Part shown: positions 1 to 7,965 of the stretch, piece by piece | Layout of the letters: each line of letters opens with the position of its first letter | Numbering within the stretch: the stretch's first letter is position 1 | Origin: Pseudomonadota bacterium | GTDB taxonomy: Bacteria; Myxococcota_A; UBA796; SXON01 | Assembly (NCBI GenBank): GCA_030685065.1 | Contig: JAUXQH010000054.1 | Span: 1-64,000, forward strand | Direction: 5' to 3' | DNA: 64,000 bases | Notes under the pieces: generated by a model | The model's database searches: none | Seen by the model: only the letters and a program-made list of their open reading frames with translations | What the model was told of the DNA's origin: nothing | Program-made: the position numbers and the translations under genes

Positions 1-295
1 CGGGCGCCGGCCACGCTCCCGAGGCCTGGAGGAACGCGGGCACGAACAGGACGTGGCCCACCAGGAACGCCGCGAGGCCATGGAGCAGGAACCGCGACTT
101 GTCGAGCAGGAACGCGTCTCCCGCGGCGGAGAACACCATCCCGATGGCCGCGAGCGGGGAGACGGGGGCGAGGACCCCGGCGAGGAGCAGCGCCGGCAGC
201 ATCTTCACGCCCCGCACCATCCCGGTCATTCCCCGAGTGACGATGACCAGGTAGGCTACCGAGGCGACGACCGCGCCCCACCACAAGGGAGGCAT
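1..295 (-). CDS. YhhN family (lysoplasmalogenase-like) membrane protein, partial
   Basis: The frame starts at an ATG (complement of 293-295) and stays open to the window edge, so only about 98 N-terminal residues are seen. They are almost all hydrophobic, with helices near residues 5-22, 30-55 and 70-95. The segment GMVFSAAGDAFLL followed by GLAAFLVGHVLF matches the YhhN pattern of a GD..LL helix and a G..aFl.gH helix. Characterised YhhN members hydrolyse lysoplasmalogens in the membrane; substrate here is unknown. It starts 10 nt after the glutaredoxin stop on the same strand, so the two are probably co-transcribed. Confidence 0.65.
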   Translation of the reverse strand, partial: MPPLWWGAVVASVAYLVIVTRGMTGMVRGVKMLPALLLAGVLAPVSPLAAIGMVFSAAGDAFLLDKSRFLLHGLAAFLVGHVLFVPAFLQASGAWPAP

Positions 296-305
296 TCAGC
301 TCGCC

Positions 306-560
306 TCAGGCGCGGAGGAGCGGCTCGAGGCCACCTTTCTGGTCGAGCGCGCGCAGATCGTCGAACCCGCCGACGTGCACCTCCCCGATGAAGATCTGCG
401 GGACCGATGTGCGGCCGGTGCGCACCCGGAGGGCGTCGCGCCCCTCGTCGTCCCCCTCCAGGTTGATCTCCTCGTAGGGGATGCCCTTGGAGTCGAGGAG
501 GCGCTTCGCCGCGCGGCAGTAGCCGCAGTAGTCGGAGGAGTAGACGGTGACCTTGGCCAT
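306..560 (-). CDS. glutaredoxin
   Basis: 84-residue monothiol/dithiol exchange protein of the thioredoxin fold. The redox motif is CGYC (C12, C15) just after the first beta strand, with the cis-proline segment TSVPQIFIG and the GGFDDL glutathione-binding turn, all as in GrxC-type glutaredoxins; length is typical. The ATG at 560 was chosen because the longer frame upstream is low-complexity read-through of the neighbouring gene on another frame. There is no convincing ribosome binding site, and a -10-like box lies only about 9 nt upstream, so the message may be leaderless. It is followed by the YhhN gene. Confidence 0.9.
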   Translation of the reverse strand: MAKVTVYSSDYCGYCRAAKRLLDSKGIPYEEINLEGDDEGRDALRVRTGRTSVPQIFIGEVHVGGFDDLRALDQKGGLEPLLRA

Positions 561-568
561 GACCGCGA

Positions 569-596
569 ATGATAAGCGCATCCGCACGAACGGCAA
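569..596 (-). promoter_or_regulatory. candidate promoter of the glutaredoxin gene
   Basis: On the minus strand TTGCCG (591-596) is followed after 16 nt by TATCAT (569-574), five of six matches to the -10 consensus. A start site about 7 nt downstream would fall at or next to the ATG at 560, which would explain the lack of a Shine-Dalgarno sequence. Consensus matching only. Confidence 0.4.
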
Positions 597-639
597 GCCG
601 CTGCCCGTGCGCTCCTGAGCGTGGACGACCGAGCGTGAA

Positions 640-1065
640 TTACCAGGTCGCGGGGTACACGCTGACGACGTCGGTAGCGCCGAAGATGTCCACCGCCGTG
701 AAGTCGACGACGTACCCCGAATAGGCGCAGTCGAGGTAGGTCGAGCTGCCGACCCAGGCGCTGTACCAGGTGACGCCCTCTTCGGGGAGGAGGTCGAAGC
801 CGTCGATCCACTCGCCGGACCAGTCGTCGTACACGTCGACGAAGACCTCGTACACATCGTTGCTGCCGTCGTAGTCTTCGACATCCGCGTCGAAGTACCA
901 GACGAAGTCGTGGTAGTAGTCGTCCGGGTAGCAGCCGGCGTCGGCGTAGATGATCGCGGGCGCGAGGTTCGGCGCCGGCTTGGGGTCATCGGTGTAGACG
1001 AAGCAGCCGGAGAGGGCGGTGGCGGCGAGGCTCGCGAGGAGGGGGAGGGCTGCGGCGCGGGTCAT
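640..1065 (-). CDS. predicted lipoprotein, acidic/Tyr-rich, unknown function
   Basis: 141 residues. The chosen ATG (1065) has AGGAG 7 nt upstream and begins a classical lipoprotein signal (MTRAAALPLLASLAATALSGC) with lipobox LSGC; an upstream in-frame start would place 50 unrelated residues before it. The mature part is rich in Asp, Tyr and Trp with alternating strands (for example DADVEDYDGSNDVYEVFVDV), suggesting a small beta-sandwich domain. No family was recognised. It is read divergently from the rlmI-like gene, and the gap between them carries two pairs of direct repeats. Confidence 0.75.
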   Translation of the reverse strand: MTRAAALPLLASLAATALSGCFVYTDDPKPAPNLAPAIIYADAGCYPDDYYHDFVWYFDADVEDYDGSNDVYEVFVDVYDDWSGEWIDGFDLLPEEGVTWYSAWVGSSTYLDCAYSGYVVDFTAVDIFGATDVVSVYPATW

Positions 1066-1113
1066 GGGTTTCTCCTGCACCGGTGGACGCGTGATCGGGC
1101 GGGGCCATTCACA

Positions 1114-1218
1114 TCGAAGCATCAGCACGTCGAAGCATGAGCACCCGGGGCCCCAGGTCATCCGTTCGCGCACAGTTGTGGTCGAACCAGACACGGGCGT
1201 GGTCGAAACAGACACGGC
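1114..1218. repeat. two pairs of direct repeats in a divergent intergenic region
   Basis: Pair one is tcgaagcatcagcac (1114-1128) and the near copy tcgaagcatgagcac (1130-1144), period 16. Pair two is gtggtcgaaccagacacggg (1178-1197) and gtggtcgaaacagacacggc (1199-1218), period 21, two mismatches. Both lie in the 235-bp gap between a lipoprotein gene and the rlmI-like gene, upstream of both starts. The helical-turn-like spacing suggests tandem operator sites, but no regulator is known. Confidence 0.6.
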
Positions 1219-1300
1219 GGGACGAATGAACCGTCCTGCGCTCGCCCGTGGACGACCGGCCTCGGATGAGTCCCGGCCTGCGATCTGTTAGCAGGGGCGC

Positions 1301-2419
1301 ATGAGGCGCCTCACCCTCACGCGTGACACCGTCGGCACCGTCGCGCGTGGCCACCCGTGGGTCTATCGCGATGGTGTGAGGGGCTCCGCGCCCGTCGGCG
1401 AGCCCGTGCTCCTCGTGGACGAGAAGAACAAGAGCGTGGCCTGGGGGCTCTTCGACAAGGGGCCCATCGCCGTCCGGGTGCTCGGGCGCGAGCCGATGAC
1501 GATCGAGGCGGTCCTGCGCACCCGCCTGGTCGCGGCGGAGCGCCGTCGCACCCTGGTCGGGGGCGACACCGACTGCTACCGCCTCTGCAACGGCGAGGGG
1601 GACGGGCTGGGCGGCCTCGTGGTCGACCGGTACGCCGACGTGGGCGTGGTGCGCCTGTACAGCGCCGCCTGGGAGCCACACCTGGGCGCGATCGTGGACG
1701 CGCTGCGCCCGCGCTTCACCACGCTCTACCGGCGCTACGGGGTCACCATCGTCGATGACCGGGAGGGCGGCGACACGCTCACCGGCCCCGAGCCGGCCGA
1801 CGGCGTGATCGTGCGGGAGCACGGGATGCGGATGCTCGCGCGGGTGAAGACCGGACAGAAGACGGGCCTTTTTCTCGACCAACGCGAGAACCGGCGCTCC
1901 ATCCGGGAGTGGGCGAAGGGGCGCACGGTCGTGAATCTGTTCGCCTACAACGGTGGCTTTTCACTGGCGGCGGCGCTCGGCGGGGCGCGCCGGGTGGTGA
2001 GCGTCGACATCGCCCCGGCGGCCATCGAGGACGCCAAGGAGAACTTCCGCCTCAACGGGCTCGATCCGGGCGCCCACGGGTTCGAGGCCACGGACGCGTT
2101 CGCGTGGGCTGGCGGGCGGGCGGAGCTGGTCATCTGCGACCCCCCTTCTCTCGCGCACGGGAAGGAGGCCGATGGCGCGGCGCGAAAGGCCTACCGTGAC
2201 CTGAACAAGCACGCGTCCGAGCTCGCCACCGAGCTGTTCGCCACGTCCTCCTGCACGGCGCGGCTGTCGTGGGACCGATGGGAGGAGGCCGTGCGCGAGG
2301 GCGTCAAGGGCGGATGGGCCTGGATGGCACGCGCCGGCGAGCCGCCCGATCACCCCGTTTGCATCGGCCACCCGGAGGGGCGCTACCTCAAGTTCGCCCT
2401 GCTGGGGAGGACCGCGTGA
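1301..2419 (+). CDS. rlmI: RlmI-type class I rRNA (cytosine-C5) methyltransferase
   Basis: 372 residues with an N-terminal PUA-like RNA-binding domain (HPWVYRDGV..., roughly 1-75), a linker domain, and a Rossmann methyltransferase domain from about residue 205. The SAM motif NLFAYNGGFSLAAA is near residue 211, the acidic loop VVSVDIAP follows, and the motif IV segment is CDPPS. A Cys in SSCTARLS occupies the place of the motif VI Cys. The family includes RlmI (23S m5C1962) and related RlmK/RlmL domains. The kinase gene starts 20 nt downstream, so the two may be co-transcribed. Exact target base is inferred. Confidence 0.8.
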   Translation: MRRLTLTRDTVGTVARGHPWVYRDGVRGSAPVGEPVLLVDEKNKSVAWGLFDKGPIAVRVLGREPMTIEAVLRTRLVAAERRRTLVGGDTDCYRLCNGEGDGLGGLVVDRYADVGVVRLYSAAWEPHLGAIVDALRPRFTTLYRRYGVTIVDDREGGDTLTGPEPADGVIVREHGMRMLARVKTGQKTGLFLDQRENRRSIREWAKGRTVVNLFAYNGGFSLAAALGGARRVVSVDIAPAAIEDAKENFRLNGLDPGAHGFEATDAFAWAGGRAELVICDPPSLAHGKEADGAARKAYRDLNKHASELATELFATSSCTARLSWDRWEEAVREGVKGGWAWMARAGEPPDHPVCIGHPEGRYLKFALLGRTA

Positions 2420-2438
2420 TCCCAGGTACACTCCCATT

Positions 2439-4226
2439 GTGAGTGAGCTCGCCACCTACCCCCGGCCCTACGGCACCTACCTGCTGCTCGAGCGGCTCGG
2501 GGCCGGCGGCATGTCCGAGGTGGATCTCGCGCGACGCGCCGTCGGCGAGGGGGGCTTCGTCCGCTTCATCGTCATCAAGCGGATCCGGGCGTCGAACCAG
2601 GTGGACGAGCAGTACGTCCGGATGTTCCAGGACGAGGCGCGCATCAACGCGGAGCTCTCCCACGAGAACATCGCGCAGGTGTACGACTTCGGGCGCGAGG
2701 GCGACGAGTTCTACATGGCGATGGAGTACGTGCCGGGCCTGGATCTCCGGGCCCTGCAGATCGCCCTGGTGCACAAGGGCCGGCTCCTCCCCGTCCGGAT
2801 CGCGCTGACGGTCCTCGCCGGGGTGCTCCGGGCGCTTCAGTACGCCCACGCCCGCGTCGATCAGCTCGGCCGCCCGATGAACATCGTCCATCGGGACGTG
2901 AACCCCCGCAACGTGATGCTCTCGGTCAACGGCGAGATCAAGCTCATCGACTTCGGGGTGGCCAAGGCGGCGGATCGCTTGGAGAAGACCGAGGGCAACA
3001 CCATGAAGGGCAAATTTGCCTACATGGCGCCCGAGCAGATCCAGGGAGACGGCGCGATCGACGGCCGCGCCGACGTGTTCGCCGTGGCGTTGGTGATGCA
3101 CGAGCTCCTCACCGGGCGGAGCCCCTTCACCGGGCTGACCGAGGTGCAGATCCTCCACCGGATCCTCTCCGGCCAGATCCCGCCGCTGCCCGACACGGTC
3201 GACCACCCCGACCTGCCTCTCCTGCGCCGCATCCATGCGCGGGCCCTCGCCGTCCGCCCCGACGAGCGCTATCCCTCTGCCGACGCGTTCCGGGCGGATC
3301 TCGAGATCGCGTTGGATCCGATCGGCGGCCTGGCGCCGCCCCGGTGGATCGCGGAGCTGCTCCGGGAGGCCCATGGCGAGGGCGTCGGTGACATCACGCG
3401 CCGGCTCCGCGCGTATCGGGACGGTGCCACCACGGGGCCCCGGCCCCTCGTCGTGTCCGCGCCGATGAGCGAGTCGTCGGGCACCTTGAACGTGGCGTCG
3501 ATCGAGGCGCCGCCGGGGCGCCCGGTGTGGATGGCCTGGGCAGCGGCCGGCGTGGGGCTCTCCACGGTGGTGATCGGCGGGCTCCTCGTCACGTTGCTCG
3601 CGGCCGGCTGGTGGGTGTGGTCGTCGAACGAGCCCGTCCTCGCGGTCGTGGCGCCGCCGCAGCCCCAGCAGGCCCGCGTGGAGGCCGTCGCCGAGCCGGC
3701 CGTCGTCTCGGAGGCCCGTCCAGTGGGGCCGGCCGCGAAGGGGGCGCCCGCTCACAAGGTCGCGGCGAAGCCGACCGCGGGGACCGCCGCCATACCCGCG
3801 GTTTCCGGGCAGGGGGCGGCCGCCACAACCCCGGTCCCCACGGTGAGCGGGGGCGGGGGCGCCGCGACGGCCGGCACCGAGCCGCCGAAGGTCGACGCGG
3901 GGGGCGGCCCTCCCACGCCTCCGGCCAAGCCCACGGGGGAGGGCACCGCGGAGCCGGCGTCCGCGGTCGGGACCGAGTCCGCACCGACGACGACGAAGGC
4001 CCCGAAGGCCGCGCCCGGCTTCCTCAACCTCACGAGCCGCCCGCTCAGGCTCGACGTTTTCGTGGACGGCGCCAAGGTGGGCGTGACCCCCCTCCGCCTG
4101 TACAGCATCCCCGCGGGCAAGCACGAGATCGTCGTGCGGGACCCCGTATCGGGGCGCTCCGACACGCGCGTCGTCGACGTCGGGCCCGGCGCCGTGGTGA
4201 TGCCGACCGCGGTGATCCTCGAGTGA
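2439..4226 (+). CDS. transmembrane Ser/Thr protein kinase with PEGA domain
   Basis: 595 residues from GTG 2439. Kinase domain about 12-290: Gly loop LGAGGMSEV (20-28), ATP Lys K47, catalytic loop HRDVNPRN (151-158), DFG 171-173, APE 197-199. The usual catalytic-loop Lys is Asn, as in many myxobacterial kinases that have Ser there. A single membrane helix lies near 366-394, followed by a Pro/Ala/Gly-rich periplasmic linker and a C-terminal PEGA domain (about 525-595) that probably touches the cell surface or peptidoglycan. Its stop overlaps the start of the next secreted protein, implying a common role. Ligand and substrates cannot be read from sequence. Confidence 0.9.
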   Translation: MSELATYPRPYGTYLLLERLGAGGMSEVDLARRAVGEGGFVRFIVIKRIRASNQVDEQYVRMFQDEARINAELSHENIAQVYDFGREGDEFYMAMEYVPGLDLRALQIALVHKGRLLPVRIALTVLAGVLRALQYAHARVDQLGRPMNIVHRDVNPRNVMLSVNGEIKLIDFGVAKAADRLEKTEGNTMKGKFAYMAPEQIQGDGAIDGRADVFAVALVMHELLTGRSPFTGLTEVQILHRILSGQIPPLPDTVDHPDLPLLRRIHARALAVRPDERYPSADAFRADLEIALDPIGGLAPPRWIAELLREAHGEGVGDITRRLRAYRDGATTGPRPLVVSAPMSESSGTLNVASIEAPPGRPVWMAWAAAGVGLSTVVIGGLLVTLLAAGWWVWSSNEPVLAVVAPPQPQQARVEAVAEPAVVSEARPVGPAAKGAPAHKVAAKPTAGTAAIPAVSGQGAAATTPVPTVSGGGGAATAGTEPPKVDAGGGPPTPPAKPTGEGTAEPASAVGTESAPTTTKAPKAAPGFLNLTSRPLRLDVFVDGAKVGVTPLRLYSIPAGKHEIVVRDPVSGRSDTRVVDVGPGAVVMPTAVILE

Positions 4227-5113
4227 CCCTGTTCGCGATCGCCCTCCTCGCGGGAGGGTGTGACATCCCGGCGACGCTGTACCCGGTCGACCCGTGCCGG
4301 ATCGGGGAGACCTATTCGCAGGTGTCCGCCGAGGTCGTCTGCGAGGCGGGAGGCGACCGCGTCGAGGCGACGTTCGAGTGGGCGGTCGACACGCGCGCGG
4401 GTGGGACCCAGGGTGAAGGCTGGGACGGGCTCGGCTTCTACGCGACGGGGACCTCCGCCGGAGGGGGAACCCTCTCGGTGGGACACCGGCCCGGCGCCCT
4501 CGGGCTCTACGGGGTCGAGGGCGCGCTGAGCGTGGTCGTCGGCTACCTGCCCGCGGGCGACGAGCAACCGGCGGCCCCGCACGTCGTCGTGACCGACGGG
4601 GACACGACATGTGACGCCGCCACCGGCGTCGGAACCGTACACGTGACGGGCCTCCCGCCCGAGTGGGTCGACGGGGGCACCTGGGAGATGGCGTTCGACG
4701 CGGGGGAGGCCGTCGCGGATCCGGTCACCGACGGGTGGGTTTCGCCGTGGCCCGCCGACTGTCCCATCAGTCCGGGCGCCTGGGCGGCGACGAGCGTCTC
4801 GGCGACGTGCGAAGGCACCGTCGCGGCGCGGATCCAGTTCCAGGCACCCAAGAGCTACGCGGTGGAGCTCGGCGCGCTCGGGCAGGTCGCCTCGGTGTCC
4901 GCCACCTGGACCGAGGCCTTCTCCGCCTCGTGTGGCGACGGCGCGCTCCCGTCCCTCGCGGGCTCGCTCCAGGGCGAGGGCGGCGTGTTGCGACTGTACA
5001 CGCCGGTGCTGACGGTGACCCGCTCGGCGGATGGCGTCTGGGCGATGGAGCAGACGGAGTGCGGGGAGTGCGCGGCGTGGGAGATCGCGGTGGACGGGCT
5101 CCCCACCCTCTGA
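4223..5113 (+). CDS. secreted or lipid-anchored protein coupled to the kinase
   Basis: 296 residues from a GTG at 4223 that overlaps the kinase stop (GTGA), so translation is probably coupled. The N-terminus MTLFAIALLAGGC is short and hydrophobic with a Cys at 13; the lipobox (AGGC) is not canonical, so it may be a lipoprotein or a simply exported protein. The rest is Gly/Thr/Val-rich, strand-like and contains many Cys (including CGECAAW near the end), as in extracytoplasmic beta proteins. No domain recognised. A role as partner of the kinase's periplasmic domain is inference from coupling. Confidence 0.7.
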   Translation: MTLFAIALLAGGCDIPATLYPVDPCRIGETYSQVSAEVVCEAGGDRVEATFEWAVDTRAGGTQGEGWDGLGFYATGTSAGGGTLSVGHRPGALGLYGVEGALSVVVGYLPAGDEQPAAPHVVVTDGDTTCDAATGVGTVHVTGLPPEWVDGGTWEMAFDAGEAVADPVTDGWVSPWPADCPISPGAWAATSVSATCEGTVAARIQFQAPKSYAVELGALGQVASVSATWTEAFSASCGDGALPSLAGSLQGEGGVLRLYTPVLTVTRSADGVWAMEQTECGECAAWEIAVDGLPTL

Positions 5114-6346
5114 TCACGCGGCCGGGCGACGCCGCCGGCCCAGCCCGAGGAGGGTCAGCGTCGCGGCGAACCCGAGCCCCGTTCCCGCCGCCGATCCGCC
5201 GGCCGCGCATCCGCACGCTTGCGCTGGTGCGTCCTGCGGCTCGTCGGCCAGCGGTGGCGCGCGCGTGGTGAACGGGACGGTGATCGCCGTCGCGACCGTG
5301 CCGGCGCTGTCGTACGTGTGGATGCCGGGATGTACGGTGATGACGTAGTCCGTGTCGACCGCCCAATCCTCGAGCGGCGCGATGTTCACGACGTGCGAGG
5401 CCCATCCGTAGTAGACGTTGACGCCGACGGGGGACGGCACCCCGCCCGCCGTGGCCACGGTGATGGCGCCCTCCGCCTCCACGGTCGCGGGGTCGAGACC
5501 GCGGGCAAACACGATGGCGAGCCGCGAGTCGACGTTCGTGTGGTCCAGGACCACCTGCCACCCGCCCGCCTCGGGTTGGGTGCCGATGACAGGGCTCGAC
5601 CAGCCGTCCCCGCCATGGAGGCGGTCCCAGATCACCTGCCAATACGCGGCCACGAACTCCGCCTCGTGTGCCGGGGTGCCGACGACCTCCGGGTCGTCCT
5701 GGTGGGTGCACGCCCATGGGAACTCGGCGGTGTAGCGCTCGACGGTCGTGTCGACCTCGGAGGCCGCTCCGACGTAGGCGATGGCGAGGCCGAGAAAGGC
5801 CTGGCCCCGATCGACCAGCTCGTAGGTGACGGTGTGGCCATTGGTCACGAAGATCGGGAGCAGCTCTTCGGGCCACCACTTGGGAGGGACGATGCCGGGG
5901 CCCTGAACGGCGGCGTAGGCCACGTCCGTGGCCTCGTCCATCGAGCAGCACGCCCAGCTCTCGGCCGGATCCCAGGCCTTGCTCCGCTCCATGAACGTGG
6001 CGTCGTAGAATTGGTCGGCCATGCCGTGGGACATCATCCCGAGGAGGAAGGCGACGTGCCGAGCGCCGACGTCGTCGTACGGGGGCGGGTGGTTCGCGCG
6101 GATCCAGTCGAGGTAGAGGTCTTGGGTCGGCTCCCAATGCGCCATCTCGCCGTAGTCGTCGCCCACCGCGTAGCCACCGTCGGGGAACATCGTGCCGTTC
6201 ATCAAGGCGTCGTGCACGCCCTCCTGGGCGAGGAAGTCGGCGAGCTCCCCCCGAGGCACATGATCGATCGCCATCAGCGAGATCCACTGGTGGCTGGTCT
6301 GGCCGTTCGCGAGCGCGGAGGGGAGGAGGGCGAGGGCGGCGAGCAT
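5114..6346 (-). CDS. zinc-dependent phospholipase C-like protein with MYXO-CTERM tail
   Basis: 410 residues from ATG 6346 with GGAG upstream. An N-terminal signal peptide (MLAALALLPSALA) is followed by a domain with the His/Asp pattern of the zinc-dependent phospholipase C / S1-P1 nuclease fold: HQWISLMAIDH, MAHWEPTQDLY and GMMSHGMADQFYD. The middle is beta-rich. The end has ACGC, a hydrophobic helix and RRRR, which fits the MYXO-CTERM surface-sorting tail. It is therefore probably a cell-surface hydrolase. The membrane protein gene upstream ends 23 nt before it. The stop lies directly against that of the convergent gene. Confidence 0.7.
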   Translation of the reverse strand: MLAALALLPSALANGQTSHQWISLMAIDHVPRGELADFLAQEGVHDALMNGTMFPDGGYAVGDDYGEMAHWEPTQDLYLDWIRANHPPPYDDVGARHVAFLLGMMSHGMADQFYDATFMERSKAWDPAESWACCSMDEATDVAYAAVQGPGIVPPKWWPEELLPIFVTNGHTVTYELVDRGQAFLGLAIAYVGAASEVDTTVERYTAEFPWACTHQDDPEVVGTPAHEAEFVAAYWQVIWDRLHGGDGWSSPVIGTQPEAGGWQVVLDHTNVDSRLAIVFARGLDPATVEAEGAITVATAGGVPSPVGVNVYYGWASHVVNIAPLEDWAVDTDYVITVHPGIHTYDSAGTVATAITVPFTTRAPPLADEPQDAPAQACGCAAGGSAAGTGLGFAATLTLLGLGRRRRPAA

Positions 6347-6369
6347 GCGGGGCTCCGGGCGCCCGTATT

Positions 6370-7941
6370 CTACGGCATGCGGAACAGGACCGTCTCTCCG
6401 TCCCGCGACTCCTCGACCGCGCCGGCCTCGCGCAAGGCGTGCTCGAACGCCTCGGCGTTCCCGTCGAGCTCGTCGCGATGCACCATGATCTGGGTGACGC
6501 CGGCGGCCGCGGCGCCCACCAGATCGGGGGCCGTGCGCTCGGCCTTCATCAGGGGGTCCCAGCTCGCGAACGTGGCGAGCCAGGGGGCGGGGAGCGTGGC
6601 GGCCACGCCGTTGAAGTCGGGGGCCCAGGGCGACGCCGCGCCGTGGTGGGCCTGGTAGTACAGCAGGTAGCGCGCGCGGGGGCGGGAGCGGTTGATCTCG
6701 CCGGGCGGCATGCTGACGGGGCCGGGCACCTCCAGCAGCACGTCCCCGCGGACCTGGTCGTAGATCGGCGGCACGTCCGCGGGGGAGCCGGGGAGGAGGG
6801 GCTCGACGCGCGAGAGGAACAGGCCCTCGAAGAGGGGGAGCAACGCGAGCCAGGGCTTTCCGATGCGGTCGACAGCGAAGCCGACGAGCGGCGCGAGGCA
6901 GAAAAGCGTGCCCGCGTGCCACCGGTACGGGAAGCGGACGGCTTCGAGCACGGGGAGGTCGTACCAGGGGCCGCGCCCGAGCGAGAGGATCGCGCACAGG
7001 AGCGCGACGAGCACGAATCCCGGTCGGGCCCGCCCCGCGAGCCCCGCGAGCACCAGCGTCGAGACGCCGATCCACGTCGTGATCGCGAAGGGATTGAGGC
7101 CAGGGAACACGCCGGGGACGACCAGATCGATGGGCATCCCCATCGCCGCGCGGACGGCGTCGGGGAGCGGCGCGGCCGCCGAGAACCCCCCCACGAACAA
7201 CGCGAGGAAGGGCGATGCGAGCACGAGGCCGGCGCCGAGCGAGATCCACGCGAGGCGCTCGCGCAGGCCCCAGGCCGCGGCGAGGAGGCAGGCCACCATG
7301 CCGAGGTACCAGCTCGAGATCACGATGAGCGCGAAGGCGGCGATGCTGCCGAGGCGCTCCTTGCGCAGCACCAGCCACACCCACAGCGGCAGCGCCCAGC
7401 CGTCGGTGCCCTCGACGATCCCCTCCACGGCGTACCCCTGGAAGTAGGGGGACGCGCCGTACACCCCCGCTGCGGCGATGGCCCCGGCAACCCCGAGCCC
7501 GCCTGCGCGGAAGCAGCCGAAGGACACCGCCACCGTGGCGAATCGCGCGGCCAGGAGCGTGAGGTTGTGGGCGAAGGCGGCCCCGCCCATCCACACCGCC
7601 GGCGTGCCCGCCCAGCCGTGCAGCGGAGACGAGAAGTAGAACGGCATGCCCGCGGGGGTGCCCAGGGCGGCGGTGAACGTCGGGAGGCCGGGCTGTTGGT
7701 TCGCGAACCAGGCCAACCCCCAGACCGAGGGGTACAGGTCCGTGAACGGCGAGCCGATGAGCTCGCCGCGGAGCAGCGCCGGGAGCGCGGGGAGGATCGC
7801 CCACGCCGCCGCGAACGCGAGGGCGGCGGGCCACCCGGAGCTCCGCGCCGCGAACACGGAGGGCCACGTGATCGGCGCACGGCTCGCATCGTTCGATGCG
7901 TGGAGACGGAGGGAGCGCCGGGGGCGCAGCTGGCGCGACAT
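6370..7941 (-). CDS. polytopic membrane protein, possible GT-C-like glycosyltransferase
   Basis: About 523 residues with roughly ten membrane helices and a soluble C-terminal segment (from about residue 390) that begins after a long loop. An early periplasmic-type loop (SPFTDLYPSVWGLAW) and the late helices resemble GT-C glycosyltransferases and YfhO-like membrane proteins, but no defining motif is present, so this is only a suggestion. The ATG at 7941 gives a basic N-terminus (MSRQLRPRRSLRLH) before the first helix; an internal start is possible because only 24 nt separate it from divergent cobT. It lies upstream of the phospholipase-like gene on the same strand. Confidence 0.6.
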   Translation of the reverse strand: MSRQLRPRRSLRLHASNDASRAPITWPSVFAARSSGWPAALAFAAAWAILPALPALLRGELIGSPFTDLYPSVWGLAWFANQQPGLPTFTAALGTPAGMPFYFSSPLHGWAGTPAVWMGGAAFAHNLTLLAARFATVAVSFGCFRAGGLGVAGAIAAAGVYGASPYFQGYAVEGIVEGTDGWALPLWVWLVLRKERLGSIAAFALIVISSWYLGMVACLLAAAWGLRERLAWISLGAGLVLASPFLALFVGGFSAAAPLPDAVRAAMGMPIDLVVPGVFPGLNPFAITTWIGVSTLVLAGLAGRARPGFVLVALLCAILSLGRGPWYDLPVLEAVRFPYRWHAGTLFCLAPLVGFAVDRIGKPWLALLPLFEGLFLSRVEPLLPGSPADVPPIYDQVRGDVLLEVPGPVSMPPGEINRSRPRARYLLYYQAHHGAASPWAPDFNGVAATLPAPWLATFASWDPLMKAERTAPDLVGAAAAGVTQIMVHRDELDGNAEAFEHALREAGAVEESRDGETVLFRMP

Positions 7942-7965
7942 TCCGACCGCCCATAAGCGGCATCG

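Noticed and set aside
2388..4610. 740-codon open frame on the minus strand
   Set aside because: Antisense to the kinase, Arg/Pro/His-rich composition typical of a shadow frame in high-GC DNA; the kinase on the plus strand is clearly real.
7942..7965. Cobalamin riboswitch before cobT
   Set aside because: Only 24 bases separate the divergent starts and no B12 box is seen.
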